Assembly: GCF_003693445.1 (NCBI RefSeq)
Contig: NZ_RFAR01000103.1
Location: 1-33,228 of the forward strand
DNA: 33,228 bases
Reading direction: 5' to 3'
From: Aquitalea palustris
GTDB lineage: Bacteria; Pseudomonadota; Gammaproteobacteria; Burkholderiales; Chromobacteriaceae
This document shows positions 7,761-14,469 of the stretch, one piece after another (positions within the stretch are counted from its first letter, which is position 1; the number at the start of each line of letters is the position of its first letter). Made by a program: the position numbers and the translations under genes. Under the pieces are notes generated by a model. That model was not told the origin of the DNA and ran no database searches. It worked only from the letters and a program-made list of their open reading frames with translations.

Positions 7761-8432
7761 ATGCACTACCAACTCGACACCCTGGAACACGACAATCTGG
7801 GCAGCACGGTCTACCAGCTGCTGTGCAATGACTTGCTGCAAGGCCGGCTGCAGCCTGGCGCACGGCTGAAAATCCGCGAACTGGCCGAGCAACTGGGCAC
7901 CAGCGTCACCCCGGTGCGTGATGCCATACTGCGGCTGGTACAGGAGCAGGCGCTGGCCATGCAATCGCCGCGCGACATTCGCGTGCCCTACATGACGGTG
8001 GAGCGCTATCTGGAAATACGCGCCATCCGCATCCGGCTGGAAGGGCTGGCGGCGGAAACCGCCGCGACCAAGGCACAGCCAGCCGACATCGCCCGGCTGG
8101 AGGACATCGTAGCGCGCAATGCCGTGGCCATGACCGCGCAGGACATCGCGCAGGGCTGCGCGCTGAACCAGCAGTTTCACTTTGCCCTGGTCGACATCGC
8201 CGGCCTGCCCTTCCTGCATGGCATCCTCTACCGCATCTGGCTGCAAATGGGGCCGCTGATCGCCGCCGTCTACCAGCAAGGGGGCAGCGCCATGCTGGAT
8301 TATCACTACCCGGTGATGGCCGCGATGCGCCAGGGCGATGGCGCGGCGGCGGCGCTGGCCATCGGCGACGACATCCTCAGCGGCGGCCAGGCCATCCTGC
8401 TACATCTGCAAGCCCGCCAGAGCGCCGGCTGA
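7761..8432 (+). CDS. GntR-family transcriptional regulator, FCD (FadR) subfamily
   Basis: A 223-residue regulator with an N-terminal winged helix-turn-helix (about residues 15-75, including LKIRELAEQLGTSVTPVRDAI, the hallmark GntR pattern) and an all-helical FCD effector-binding domain (about 85-215). The FCD part carries NQQFHFALVD, with a conserved His often used for metal or ligand binding. The ATG at 7761 is chosen because it gives the usual N-terminus; the open frame extends back through the operator region to 7626 without family similarity. It is divergent from the SDR-kinase-PLP operon and probably represses it, with relief by the substrate or an intermediate. Its stop codon lies inside a sigma-54 enhancer-like element that serves the next gene. 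Confidence 0.88.
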   Translation: MHYQLDTLEHDNLGSTVYQLLCNDLLQGRLQPGARLKIRELAEQLGTSVTPVRDAILRLVQEQALAMQSPRDIRVPYMTVERYLEIRAIRIRLEGLAAETAATKAQPADIARLEDIVARNAVAMTAQDIAQGCALNQQFHFALVDIAGLPFLHGILYRIWLQMGPLIAAVYQQGGSAMLDYHYPVMAAMRQGDGAAAALAIGDDILSGGQAILLHLQARQSAG

Positions 8433-8445
8433 CGGATTTCCGCAC
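8430..8445 (+). promoter_or_regulatory. Enhancer-like (UAS) element overlapping the gntR stop
   Basis: The core CGGATTTCCG at 8433-8442 is identical to the core at 10115-10124 and is the complement of that at 10024-10033; the right flank CGCAC also matches the 10021 site. It starts on the TGA stop codon of the GntR gene and lies about 100 bp upstream of the sigma-54 promoter at 8527. The left arm is not symmetric, so it is weaker than the sites at 10021 and 10079. Confidence 0.5.
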
Positions 8446-8526
8446 GGCCGGCACTGCCACATCGGCGGCCCGCCGTACCAATCCGGAAAAACACCTTTCC
8501 TTTCAATGATTTGAACAAGCCACTTC

Positions 8527-8542
8527 AGGCACGATGTTTGCA
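8527..8542 (+). promoter_or_regulatory. Sigma-54 (-24/-12) promoter for the small membrane protein
   Basis: AGGCACG-ATGT-TTGCA matches the sigma-54 consensus at every position but the first: GG at 8528-8529, ten bases, then GC at 8540-8541. The predicted start is near 8553, about 28 nt before the ATG at 8581. An enhancer-like element sits about 100 bp upstream at 8430-8445. Confidence 0.65.
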
Positions 8543-8580
8543 ATACACAGCTGCGTTCGTTCTTGCAGAAAGCTGCTGCC

Positions 8581-8769
8581 ATGACATTCAAACTGCTGTG
8601 CACCCTGTTTATTGCCTCCCTGCTGGCCGGCACCCTCAAGGCCGGCCCGCTGGCCGAGCAATCCAGCCTGTCGCTGCTGGCCATCCTGCTGCTGATGACG
8701 GCGCTGAACGCCGTGGTCTATGTACTGATCCGCCTGCTATTCCTCAAGCTGGCCCCGCGCAGCGAATAA
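8581..8769 (+). CDS. Small two-helix membrane protein
   Basis: A 62-residue hydrophobic protein with two predicted membrane helices (about residues 3-22 and 30-55) joined by a short polar loop, and a positively charged C-terminus (KLAPRSE). I do not recognise a family. The ATG at 8581 is preferred; an in-frame TTG at 8563 would add six residues. The ribosome site is weak (AGAAAG, 8 nt upstream). It is likely real because a sigma-54 promoter and an enhancer-like element precede it, and because its neighbour, the AEC carrier, shares the same type of control. It could be a small accessory subunit of that carrier or of the reductase complex; that is a guess from co-regulation. Confidence 0.6.
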   Translation: MTFKLLCTLFIASLLAGTLKAGPLAEQSSLSLLAILLLMTALNAVVYVLIRLLFLKLAPRSE

Positions 8770-8781
8770 GCGGCAGCGGCC

Positions 8782-8824
8782 CAGACGTGACAAGGCCCGG
8801 CTATGCCGGGCCTTGTCACGTCTG
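8782..8824. terminator. 20-bp perfect hairpin between convergent genes
   Basis: Arms 8782-8801 and 8805-8824 are fully complementary around the triloop TAT. The hairpin begins 13 bp after the small membrane protein stop. There is no T-tract on either strand, so it may act as an RNA 3'-end stabiliser, a rho-assisted stop or a bidirectional barrier rather than a classic terminator. Confidence 0.6.
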
Positions 8825-8883
8825 CCACTACCATCAGCAGAGGCATGCTGCAGCCACTGCCTGCTGCTGCAAACAGCATTAAC

Positions 8884-8909
8884 AGGCTGGTCGGTTTCCT
8901 GACCAGCCT
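8884..8909. terminator. Hairpin after the AEC carrier gene
   Basis: AGGCTGGTC (8884-8892) pairs with GACCAGCCT (8901-8909) around an 8-nt loop. It lies 16 bp beyond the carrier stop on the minus strand and lacks a good T-tract, so terminator function is uncertain. Confidence 0.4.
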
Positions 8910-8925
8910 TTGCAATACCGTCCAC

Positions 8926-9867
8926 TCAGGCCATCAGGTAAATCAGCGCCGCCTCGCCAAACACACCAATCACCGTCCCCACCAGTACCGAGTGCGAGGC
9001 ATGCAGGGCGTAGGTCTGGTTGCGCACGGCAAACATCGAGGCGGCAATCGCCGTCGGCACCGCCCCCACGATCAAGGCCTGCCGGGCAAACTCGGCATCC
9101 ACGCCAAACAGCAGGATACCCAGCAGCATCAGCGCCGGCTGCAGGAAATTCTTCATCGCCACATTGCCCACCACATGGCCGTTGAACGCCGGCTTTTCAC
9201 CGCAGAACATCAGGCCCAGCGCCAGCAAGGACACCCCGCCAGCCGCCTTGGCCAGCATGTCCACACTCTCCTGCACTGCCGCCGGCAGGTGCAGGTGATT
9301 GAAGCTCAGCACCACCCCCAGAATGGGCAGCCAGACAATCTGATTGGACAGAGTCTTCACCATGCTCTGTTTCAGCATGCTCACCACCCCATCGTCACGG
9401 CCAGAGGCGGACATTTCGCCACAGCGGCACAGCACGATGGTCAGCGGCAGAATGATGAAGCTGGTGATCAGATTGCCGATCAGCACCCCGATAAAGCCCT
9501 GCGGCCCGCACACTTGCTGCAGGATGGGCGCGCCAAAGTAGGCCATGTCGGGAAAGGTACAGACCAGCGCCTGGATGGCACTGCTTTTCAGATCACTGCG
9601 GTAGTAATAACGCCCGGCCAGCAAGGCGATGACATAGGTGCCGACAAAGCCGAAGCTCAGGCACAGGATGAAGGGCAGATTCTGGATGCGCTCTGGCGGC
9701 GTTTTCAGCGCGCCGATAAACAATGCACAAGGCAAGGCATAGCGCATCACCAGCGTGGCCAGCACGCTGACATCGGCCTGGCGAAAATAGCCGCGCTGCC
9801 CACCAAACCAGCCCAACATCATCAATAGCACCACTGGTAGCAGTGCTGTACTCATGGTTGCCCACAT
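8926..9867 (-). CDS. AEC-family (auxin efflux carrier type) transporter, possibly dicarboxylate/malonate
   Basis: A 313-residue inner-membrane carrier with about ten hydrophobic helices in two five-helix halves joined by a hydrophilic loop (CRCGEMSASGRDDGVVSM). The family (TC 2.A.69) includes bacterial malonate transporters of the MdcF type and other carboxylate carriers, so an organic acid substrate is likely but not proved. The ATG at 9867 has AAGGAG 8 nt upstream; the frame is open further upstream but runs through the sigma-54 promoter, so those starts are rejected. It is transcribed divergently from the iron-sulphur/flavoprotein set and has its own sigma-54 promoter, suggesting that both respond to the same acid. 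Since madLM already serve malonate uptake here, this carrier may handle a C4-dicarboxylate or export the reductase product. Confidence 0.8.
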   Translation of the reverse strand: MWATMSTALLPVVLLMMLGWFGGQRGYFRQADVSVLATLVMRYALPCALFIGALKTPPERIQNLPFILCLSFGFVGTYVIALLAGRYYYRSDLKSSAIQALVCTFPDMAYFGAPILQQVCGPQGFIGVLIGNLITSFIILPLTIVLCRCGEMSASGRDDGVVSMLKQSMVKTLSNQIVWLPILGVVLSFNHLHLPAAVQESVDMLAKAAGGVSLLALGLMFCGEKPAFNGHVVGNVAMKNFLQPALMLLGILLFGVDAEFARQALIVGAVPTAIAASMFAVRNQTYALHASHSVLVGTVIGVFGEAALIYLMA

Positions 9868-9912
9868 GGTCTTGCTCCTTGATTTCTGTAGTGTGTCTCC
9901 CACCCACCTCAG

Positions 9913-9928
9913 AGCAAGCCCCGTGCCA
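9913..9928 (-). promoter_or_regulatory. Sigma-54 promoter of the AEC carrier
   Basis: On the minus strand TGGCACG-GGGC-TTGCT fits the sigma-54 consensus (TGGCACG-N4-TTGCW) without mismatch. The -24 GG and the -12 GC have the required ten-base spacing. The expected start is near 9902, leaving a leader of about 35 nt that contains AAGGAG. Confidence 0.85.
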
Positions 9929-10020
9929 CGCAATGGCCATTTCAAGCCATTGATTAAACAGGGAAATGACAGCAGCAATACGGTGGAAATTCGGCCAGCC
10001 GCGAATCCACTGTTTTAAAA

Positions 10021-10036
10021 GTACGGAAATCCGCAC
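10021..10036. promoter_or_regulatory. Enhancer-like UAS element 1
   Basis: GTACGGAAATCCGCAC is a 16-bp palindrome with one mismatched pair besides the centre. From memory it resembles the C4-dicarboxylate activator DctD site (type GTGCGGAAATCCGCAC). It lies about 110 bp upstream of the -12 box of the carrier promoter. Confidence 0.65.
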
Positions 10037-10078
10037 TTTGCCCGCCAGCCAGCAAAACAGCACAAACCAACAGCCAGC

Positions 10079-10094
10079 GTAAGGTTTTCCGTAC
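10079..10094. promoter_or_regulatory. Enhancer-like UAS element 2
   Basis: GTAAGGTTTTCCGTAC is a second 16-bp near-palindrome of the same type as that at 10021, with the outer GTA/TAC arms intact and one mismatched pair outside the centre. Its centre is 58 bp from element 1 and 33 bp from element 3. Confidence 0.6.
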
Positions 10095-10111
10095 ACCACC
10101 GCCCGTCCGGC

Positions 10112-10127
10112 GCGCGGATTTCCGTCC
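10112..10127. promoter_or_regulatory. Enhancer-like UAS element 3
   Basis: GCGCGGATTTCCGTCC contains the symmetric core CGGATTTCCG, identical to that at 8433-8442. It is the element nearest the reductase promoter, about 95 bp upstream of its -12 box, a typical distance for activator-driven DNA looping. Confidence 0.6.
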
Positions 10128-10201
10128 ATCATGACTAACCCGCCCATGCTGCAGCGGCATTTTTTCCTTCCATTTCAATCGCTTGCAAAAAACCATCTCC
10201 G

Positions 10202-10217
10202 TGGCACGCTCCTTGCA
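10202..10217 (+). promoter_or_regulatory. Sigma-54 promoter of the reductase genes
   Basis: TGGCACG-CTCC-TTGCA is a full match to the sigma-54 consensus, with GG at 10203-10204 and GC at 10215-10216. The predicted start near 10228 leaves a leader of roughly 65 nt before the ATG at 10295. Confidence 0.88.
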
Positions 10218-10294
10218 CTAGCTCGGGCAACGGCCCGGCCAGAGGCAGCGCACCAAGCCGCCGCTGGCCGCAACCCAAGCTTGAGGACAATCCC

Positions 10295-10942
10295 ATGAGT
10301 GAAACCATCTGCATCAGCATTGACGGCAAGGTGATGGCCGCACAGCCAGGCGACTCCATCCTGCAAACCCGGCTGCACGGCCCCGACGCCGTTACCGCCA
10401 ATATCGGCTGCATGGGCCAGGGGGTGTGCGGCTCCTGTCGCTGCCTGGTCCGCAAGGCCGGCGAGCGCGAAACCGTCAGCCGGCTGGCCTGCGAAACCGT
10501 GGTGGAAGACGGCATGCAGGTCAGCTTCATCGACTACTACCAGCCCGACCACGTCCACCGTTATCGCCCACATGATCTGCGCGACGGCTGGCAGGCACTG
10601 CCGCAACTGCAGCAGACCTTTCCCGAAACCGCCCACTGCCGCCACTGCGGCGGTTGCGACCGCGCCTGTCCGCGTGGCATCCCGGTGCAGCAAGGCATTG
10701 CCCTGGCCAGCCGTGGTGAGCTGCCCGCCGCTGCCGCGCTGTTCGACGCCTGCATCATGTGCAATCTGTGCACCCTGGCCTGCCCGGAAAACATCCGCCC
10801 CAATCATGTCGGGCTCTACCTGCGCCGCGCCCAGGCCATCCAGAACCTGCGCCCCGGCGACCTGTTGCGCCGGCTGGATCAACAAGCCCGTGGCCAGCTG
10901 AGCATCGACACCACGGCCCATCTTGCAAGGAGCGAGTCATGA
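10295..10942 (+). CDS. Iron-sulphur electron-transfer subunit (2Fe-2S plus two 4Fe-4S)
   Basis: A 215-residue cytoplasmic protein resembling the iron-sulphur subunit of succinate dehydrogenase/fumarate reductase. An N-terminal ferredoxin-like domain has C39, C45, C48 and C66 (C39-x5-C45 where SdhB/FrdB have x4; C50 is extra) for a 2Fe-2S cluster. Two CxxCxxCxxxCP motifs, at 115-125 and 153-163, should each bind 4Fe-4S. No membrane helix or anchor-binding region is evident. GAGGA lies 8 nt before the ATG, and the stop overlaps the flavoprotein start (ATGA). It probably carries electrons from the NuoF-like subunit to the flavoprotein. It could also be described as TfrB- or GlpC-like without the CCG domains. 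Confidence 0.82.
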   Translation: MSETICISIDGKVMAAQPGDSILQTRLHGPDAVTANIGCMGQGVCGSCRCLVRKAGERETVSRLACETVVEDGMQVSFIDYYQPDHVHRYRPHDLRDGWQALPQLQQTFPETAHCRHCGGCDRACPRGIPVQQGIALASRGELPAAAALFDACIMCNLCTLACPENIRPNHVGLYLRRAQAIQNLRPGDLLRRLDQQARGQLSIDTTAHLARSES

Positions 10943-12573
10943 GCACGGCCATTTCCTACCAGCAGGCCTGCCTTAACCGGGCCAGCCATGCCACATCGCC
11001 ACTGCGGGCTGACGATCTGTCACGCGCTGCACTGTTGGCGCAATACCACCCCGACCACGCTGCCGATGCCAGCACCCTGCTGCAAATCGGCAGCAGCCGT
11101 GGCCAGCCCTGCCACCCGCGCCTGGCCGAACTGCTGCAAAGCAATGCCTTGATTGACGGCTTTGATCTGGCCGGTGCCGAACAACGCAGCACCGACGTGC
11201 TGGTGCTAGGCGGCGGCGGTGCCGGTGCGGCTGCCGCACTGACCGCCGCCCGTGGCGGGGCCACGGTCATGCTGGCCAGCAAGCTGCGGCTGGGCGACAG
11301 CAATACCGTGATGGCCGAAGGCGGCATCCAGGCCGCACTGGCCGCCAGCGACAGCCCGCAACAGCATTTCGACGACGCCATGCGCGGCGGCCACAACTGC
11401 GCCGATCCGCAACTGCTGGCCCAGCTGGCCAGCGATGCAGCCGGTGTCATCCGCTGGCTGATCGAACTGGGCATGCATTTTGACCTGAGCGATGCCAGTA
11501 GCGACGGCGGCAAGCTGCGCTACAAGCAAGCCGGCGGCTGCAGCCAGCCACGCATTCTGTCCTACCGCGATTACACCGGCCTGGAGATGATGCGTGTGCT
11601 GCGCGAAACGGTGGAACTGGAGCCGGGCATCCAGCTGCTGAACCGCTGCCCGGTGGTGGAACTGCTGTCGCACGAAGACGGCAGCTGCGCCGGAGCCGTG
11701 CTGTACGACCTGGAATACCAGCGCTTCATCGTGGTGTCGGCCCGGCAAACCATCCTGGCCACTGGCGGCTGCGGCCGGCTGCATCTGCAGGGTTTCCCCA
11801 CCTCCAATCACTACGGGGCCACGGCCGACGGTCTGGTGCTGGCCTACCGGCTGGGCGCGCAACTGCGTGACATGGATGCCTTCCAGTACCACCCCACCGG
11901 GGTGGCCTGGCCGCAGCGCCTGCGCGGCGGGCTGATCTCCGAAGCCGCCCGCTCGGCCGGTGCCATGCTGCTGAACGGTCTGGGAGAACGCTTTGTCGAC
12001 GAATTGGCCCCGCGTGATGTCGTCACCGCCGCCATGCTGCGCGAATGCGCCGCCGGCCGTGGCATCGAGCGCGACGGCCAGCTGGGCGTGCTGCTCGACC
12101 TGCGCCGCCTGTGCGGCCCGGACCAGCCCGCGCTGGCCAGCCAGCTGCCGGCACTGCAGCACCTGGCGGACAAATGCGGCATCGACCCGACACGCGAGCC
12201 CATGCTGGTCTACCCCACCCTGCACTACCAGAACGGCGGCGTGGTAATCGACAGCCAGGGCCAGAGCAGCGTGCCCGGCCTGCTGTGCGCCGGGGAAATC
12301 ACCGGCGGCATTCATGGCCGCAACCGGTTGATGGGCAATGCCCTGCTCGACATCCTCGCCTTTGGCCGCCGCGCCGGCCGCCAGGCGGCACGGCTGGCCC
12401 AGGCTGCCCGCAACAAATCATCGCTGCCGCCCCTGCGCGGCGGTATCGAACACGTTTATCGCTGGCAGCGCCAGCTGGCCCTGGCCGGACTGGACGCCAG
12501 CCAGCAAGCCCCGCTGCTGTATCCGGGCCAGGCCAGGCTGACACTACACCGCCCCGCCAGCGCACGCGCCTAA
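10939..12573 (+). CDS. Fumarate-reductase-type FAD flavoprotein subunit
   Basis: A 544-residue flavoprotein of the FrdA/SdhA/NadB superfamily. An unusual N-terminal region of about 83 residues precedes the FAD-binding VLGGGGAGAAAAL at 89-101. Active-site elements of dicarboxylate reductases are all present: HPTG 318-321, PRD 358-360 (Arg359, the presumed proton shuttle), HYQNGG 429-434, and GRNRLMGN 460-467 (Arg463). At the place where FrdA/SdhA carry the His that binds FAD covalently there is Asn122 (DSNTVMAEGG), so the FAD should be non-covalent, as in soluble reductases and NadB. The ATG at 10939 overlaps the preceding stop; longer in-frame starts lie inside the iron-sulphur gene. No sdhC/D-like genes are nearby. 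Fumarate is the leading substrate guess; another alkenoic acid is possible. Confidence 0.82.
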   Translation: MSTAISYQQACLNRASHATSPLRADDLSRAALLAQYHPDHAADASTLLQIGSSRGQPCHPRLAELLQSNALIDGFDLAGAEQRSTDVLVLGGGGAGAAAALTAARGGATVMLASKLRLGDSNTVMAEGGIQAALAASDSPQQHFDDAMRGGHNCADPQLLAQLASDAAGVIRWLIELGMHFDLSDASSDGGKLRYKQAGGCSQPRILSYRDYTGLEMMRVLRETVELEPGIQLLNRCPVVELLSHEDGSCAGAVLYDLEYQRFIVVSARQTILATGGCGRLHLQGFPTSNHYGATADGLVLAYRLGAQLRDMDAFQYHPTGVAWPQRLRGGLISEAARSAGAMLLNGLGERFVDELAPRDVVTAAMLRECAAGRGIERDGQLGVLLDLRRLCGPDQPALASQLPALQHLADKCGIDPTREPMLVYPTLHYQNGGVVIDSQGQSSVPGLLCAGEITGGIHGRNRLMGNALLDILAFGRRAGRQAARLAQAARNKSSLPPLRGGIEHVYRWQRQLALAGLDASQQAPLLYPGQARLTLHRPASARA

Positions 12574-12585
12574 GAGAACACAATC

Positions 12586-13836
12586 ATGGAAAAACTCAAT
12601 CAGGTATTGCTCAACCCGGCCGTACAGGTCGGCCCCGATCTGGCCGCCTGGCTGCAAGCGGGCGGCGGCCTTGGGCTGCAAGCGGCCCTCACGGCCCCCA
12701 CCGCCATCATCCGCTGCATTGCCGATGCCGACCTGCGCGGCATGGGCGGGGCGGGCTTTCCGGCCTGGCGCAAATGGGAAGCCACCGCCAATGCGGTGGG
12801 CGATTGCAAGTACGTGGTGTGCAATGGCAATGAAGACGAACCGGGCACCTTCAAGGACCGCACCCTGCTCAGCGCATCGCCGCACCAGGTGATAGAAGGT
12901 GCACTGATCGCCGCGCTGGCCGTGCGCGCCCGCTGCCTCATCTTCTACCTCAACCCGCACCAGGGCAGCAGCCTGCACACCATGCAGCAGGCGGTCAGCC
13001 AGTGGCAGGACAGCCCCTGGCCGGAAAAACTGGCTGCCGTCATGGGCCATACACTGGAAATCAAGGTGGTGGCCAGCTCGGGCCGCTATATCGGCGGAGA
13101 AGAAACCGCCGTGGTCGCCTCGCTGGAAGCCGGCTTTCCCTTCCCGCGCAAAAAGCCGCCTTTCCCGGCCGAGCAAGGCATCAACAACCAGCCCACCTTG
13201 ATCAACAATGTGGAAACCCTGGCCAATGTCAGCCACATCCTGCGCCATGGTGCCGGCTGGTACCGGGCACTGGGCGTGGGCAAGGCCTGTGGCACCAAGC
13301 TGTACTCGCTGTCCGGCGACGTACTGCGCCCCGGCCTGTACGAGCTGCCCATGGGCTCCAGCCTGCAAGAGCTGGTGTTCCACTACGGCGGCGGCATGCT
13401 ACAGGGCAAGGCCTTCAAGGCGGTATTTACCGGCGGCCCGTCCAATACCCTGCTCACCGCGCGCGATCTGGACGTGGCACTGGATTTCGACTCGGTCTGG
13501 CTGCGTCATTCGCGGCTGGGCACCGGCGCCATGATCGTCATCTCCGAAGGCAGCAGCATCATCCGCAAGGTGGCCGAATACATCGACTTCTTCGCCAAGG
13601 GTTCCTGCGGCCAGTGCCCCTCGTGCAAATGCGGCACCTTCCAGCTGGCCCGCCTGCTGGACCGGGTGGATGGCGGCCGCCACAGCCCGGCCGATCTGGA
13701 TGCGCTGCAGCACCTGTGCCAGATCCTGCCCGGCAGCGGCCGCTGCGGCCTGATCGACGGCGCGGTCACCGTGGTGAAAAGCTCGCTGCACACCTTTCCC
13801 GAGGAATACGGCCTGCTAGTCCAGCAACCAGTCTGA
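12586..13836 (+). CDS. NuoF-like NADH/FMN-binding iron-sulphur subunit
   Basis: A 416-residue homologue of the 51-kDa subunit of complex I. The NADH/FMN region shows RGMGGAGFPAWRKW at 51-64, NEDEPGTFKDR at 82-92 and GEETA at 171-175. NNVETLANV and the C-terminal 4Fe-4S site C341-x2-C344-x2-C347 with distal C387 (SGRCGL) are also in place, plus an additional C349. There are no NuoE- or NuoG-like genes beside it, so it is not part of complex I. It starts 12 bp after the flavoprotein stop. The natural reading is that it oxidises NAD(P)H and feeds electrons through its cluster and the iron-sulphur subunit to the flavoprotein, making a soluble NADH-linked reductase. Electron bifurcation is conceivable but there is no second acceptor module in sight. 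Confidence 0.85.
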   Translation: MEKLNQVLLNPAVQVGPDLAAWLQAGGGLGLQAALTAPTAIIRCIADADLRGMGGAGFPAWRKWEATANAVGDCKYVVCNGNEDEPGTFKDRTLLSASPHQVIEGALIAALAVRARCLIFYLNPHQGSSLHTMQQAVSQWQDSPWPEKLAAVMGHTLEIKVVASSGRYIGGEETAVVASLEAGFPFPRKKPPFPAEQGINNQPTLINNVETLANVSHILRHGAGWYRALGVGKACGTKLYSLSGDVLRPGLYELPMGSSLQELVFHYGGGMLQGKAFKAVFTGGPSNTLLTARDLDVALDFDSVWLRHSRLGTGAMIVISEGSSIIRKVAEYIDFFAKGSCGQCPSCKCGTFQLARLLDRVDGGRHSPADLDALQHLCQILPGSGRCGLIDGAVTVVKSSLHTFPEEYGLLVQQPV

Positions 13837-13903
13837 TACCGACACCACCGCCGGCGGTGCGCACAAGCCGCCGGCATCGTCCTCATGCATTACGGAGTAA
13901 GCC

Positions 13904-14395
13904 ATGCAACACCAGACCATTGCCGGCAGCACCCCGGCACTACGCTTTTTGCTGGACCACAAGGTGGAATTCAGCTGCCACGCCTACCGCTACGAAGAAC
14001 ACGGCGGCACCGCCACCCCGGCCCGCGAACTGGAGGTAGACGAACACACCGTCATCAAGACCCTGCTGTTTGAAGACCAGGACGGCCTGCCGCTGGTGGT
14101 ACTGATGCACGGCGATTGCAAGGTATCGGCCAAGGAACTGGCGCGCCAGTTACCCTGCAAAAAAGTGCAGCCGTGCAAGCCCGACGTGGCCAACCGCCAC
14201 TCCGGCTACCTGGTAGGCGGCACCAGCCCCTTTGCCACCCGCACGCCGATGCCGGTGTATATGGAAGCCAGCATCCTGCAACTGCCCAAGGTCTATATCA
14301 ACGGTGGCCGCCGTGGCCTGCAGGTGGCGATGTCACCGATAGACATTGGCCGCCTGCTACAGGCGCGCTGTGTGGAAGTGGCGCTGGGCAAGTGA
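13904..14395 (+). CDS. ybaK: Cys-tRNA(Pro)/Cys-tRNA(Cys) deacylase YbaK
   Basis: A 163-residue single-domain trans-editing protein that hydrolyses Cys mis-attached to tRNA(Pro). Family marks are the near-N-terminal CHAYRYEEHGG region, VIKTLLFE, the central KVSAKELARQL with its conserved Lys, and the GYLVGGTSPFATR loop. The substrate-pocket loop YINGGRRGLQVAMSP near the C-terminus is also family-typical. The length fits (about 159). It begins 67 bp after the NuoF-like gene, with GGAG 8 nt before its ATG and a 14-bp GC palindrome (13846-13859) but no clear terminator in the gap. It may therefore be read from the sigma-54 promoter as well as its own, although functional linkage to the reductase is doubtful. 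Confidence 0.9.
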   Translation: MQHQTIAGSTPALRFLLDHKVEFSCHAYRYEEHGGTATPARELEVDEHTVIKTLLFEDQDGLPLVVLMHGDCKVSAKELARQLPCKKVQPCKPDVANRHSGYLVGGTSPFATRTPMPVYMEASILQLPKVYINGGRRGLQVAMSPIDIGRLLQARCVEVALGK

Positions 14396-14469
14396 AGGCT
14401 GCCATCCACGGGTGCGGCTGATGGATCCGGCTGCTTACGCGCAGGACCGGGATGTCCCGGATTACCTGC

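Noticed and set aside
10759-10938. N-terminal extension of the flavoprotein to an upstream in-frame start
   Set aside because: It would lie inside the iron-sulphur gene in another frame. The ATGA overlap at 10939 with AAGGAG upstream is far better.
14446-14460. Small CCGGGA/TCCCGG hairpin between ybaK and the SWIM-like gene as a terminator
   Set aside because: The loop is only two to four bases, the stem is short and there is no T-run on either strand.
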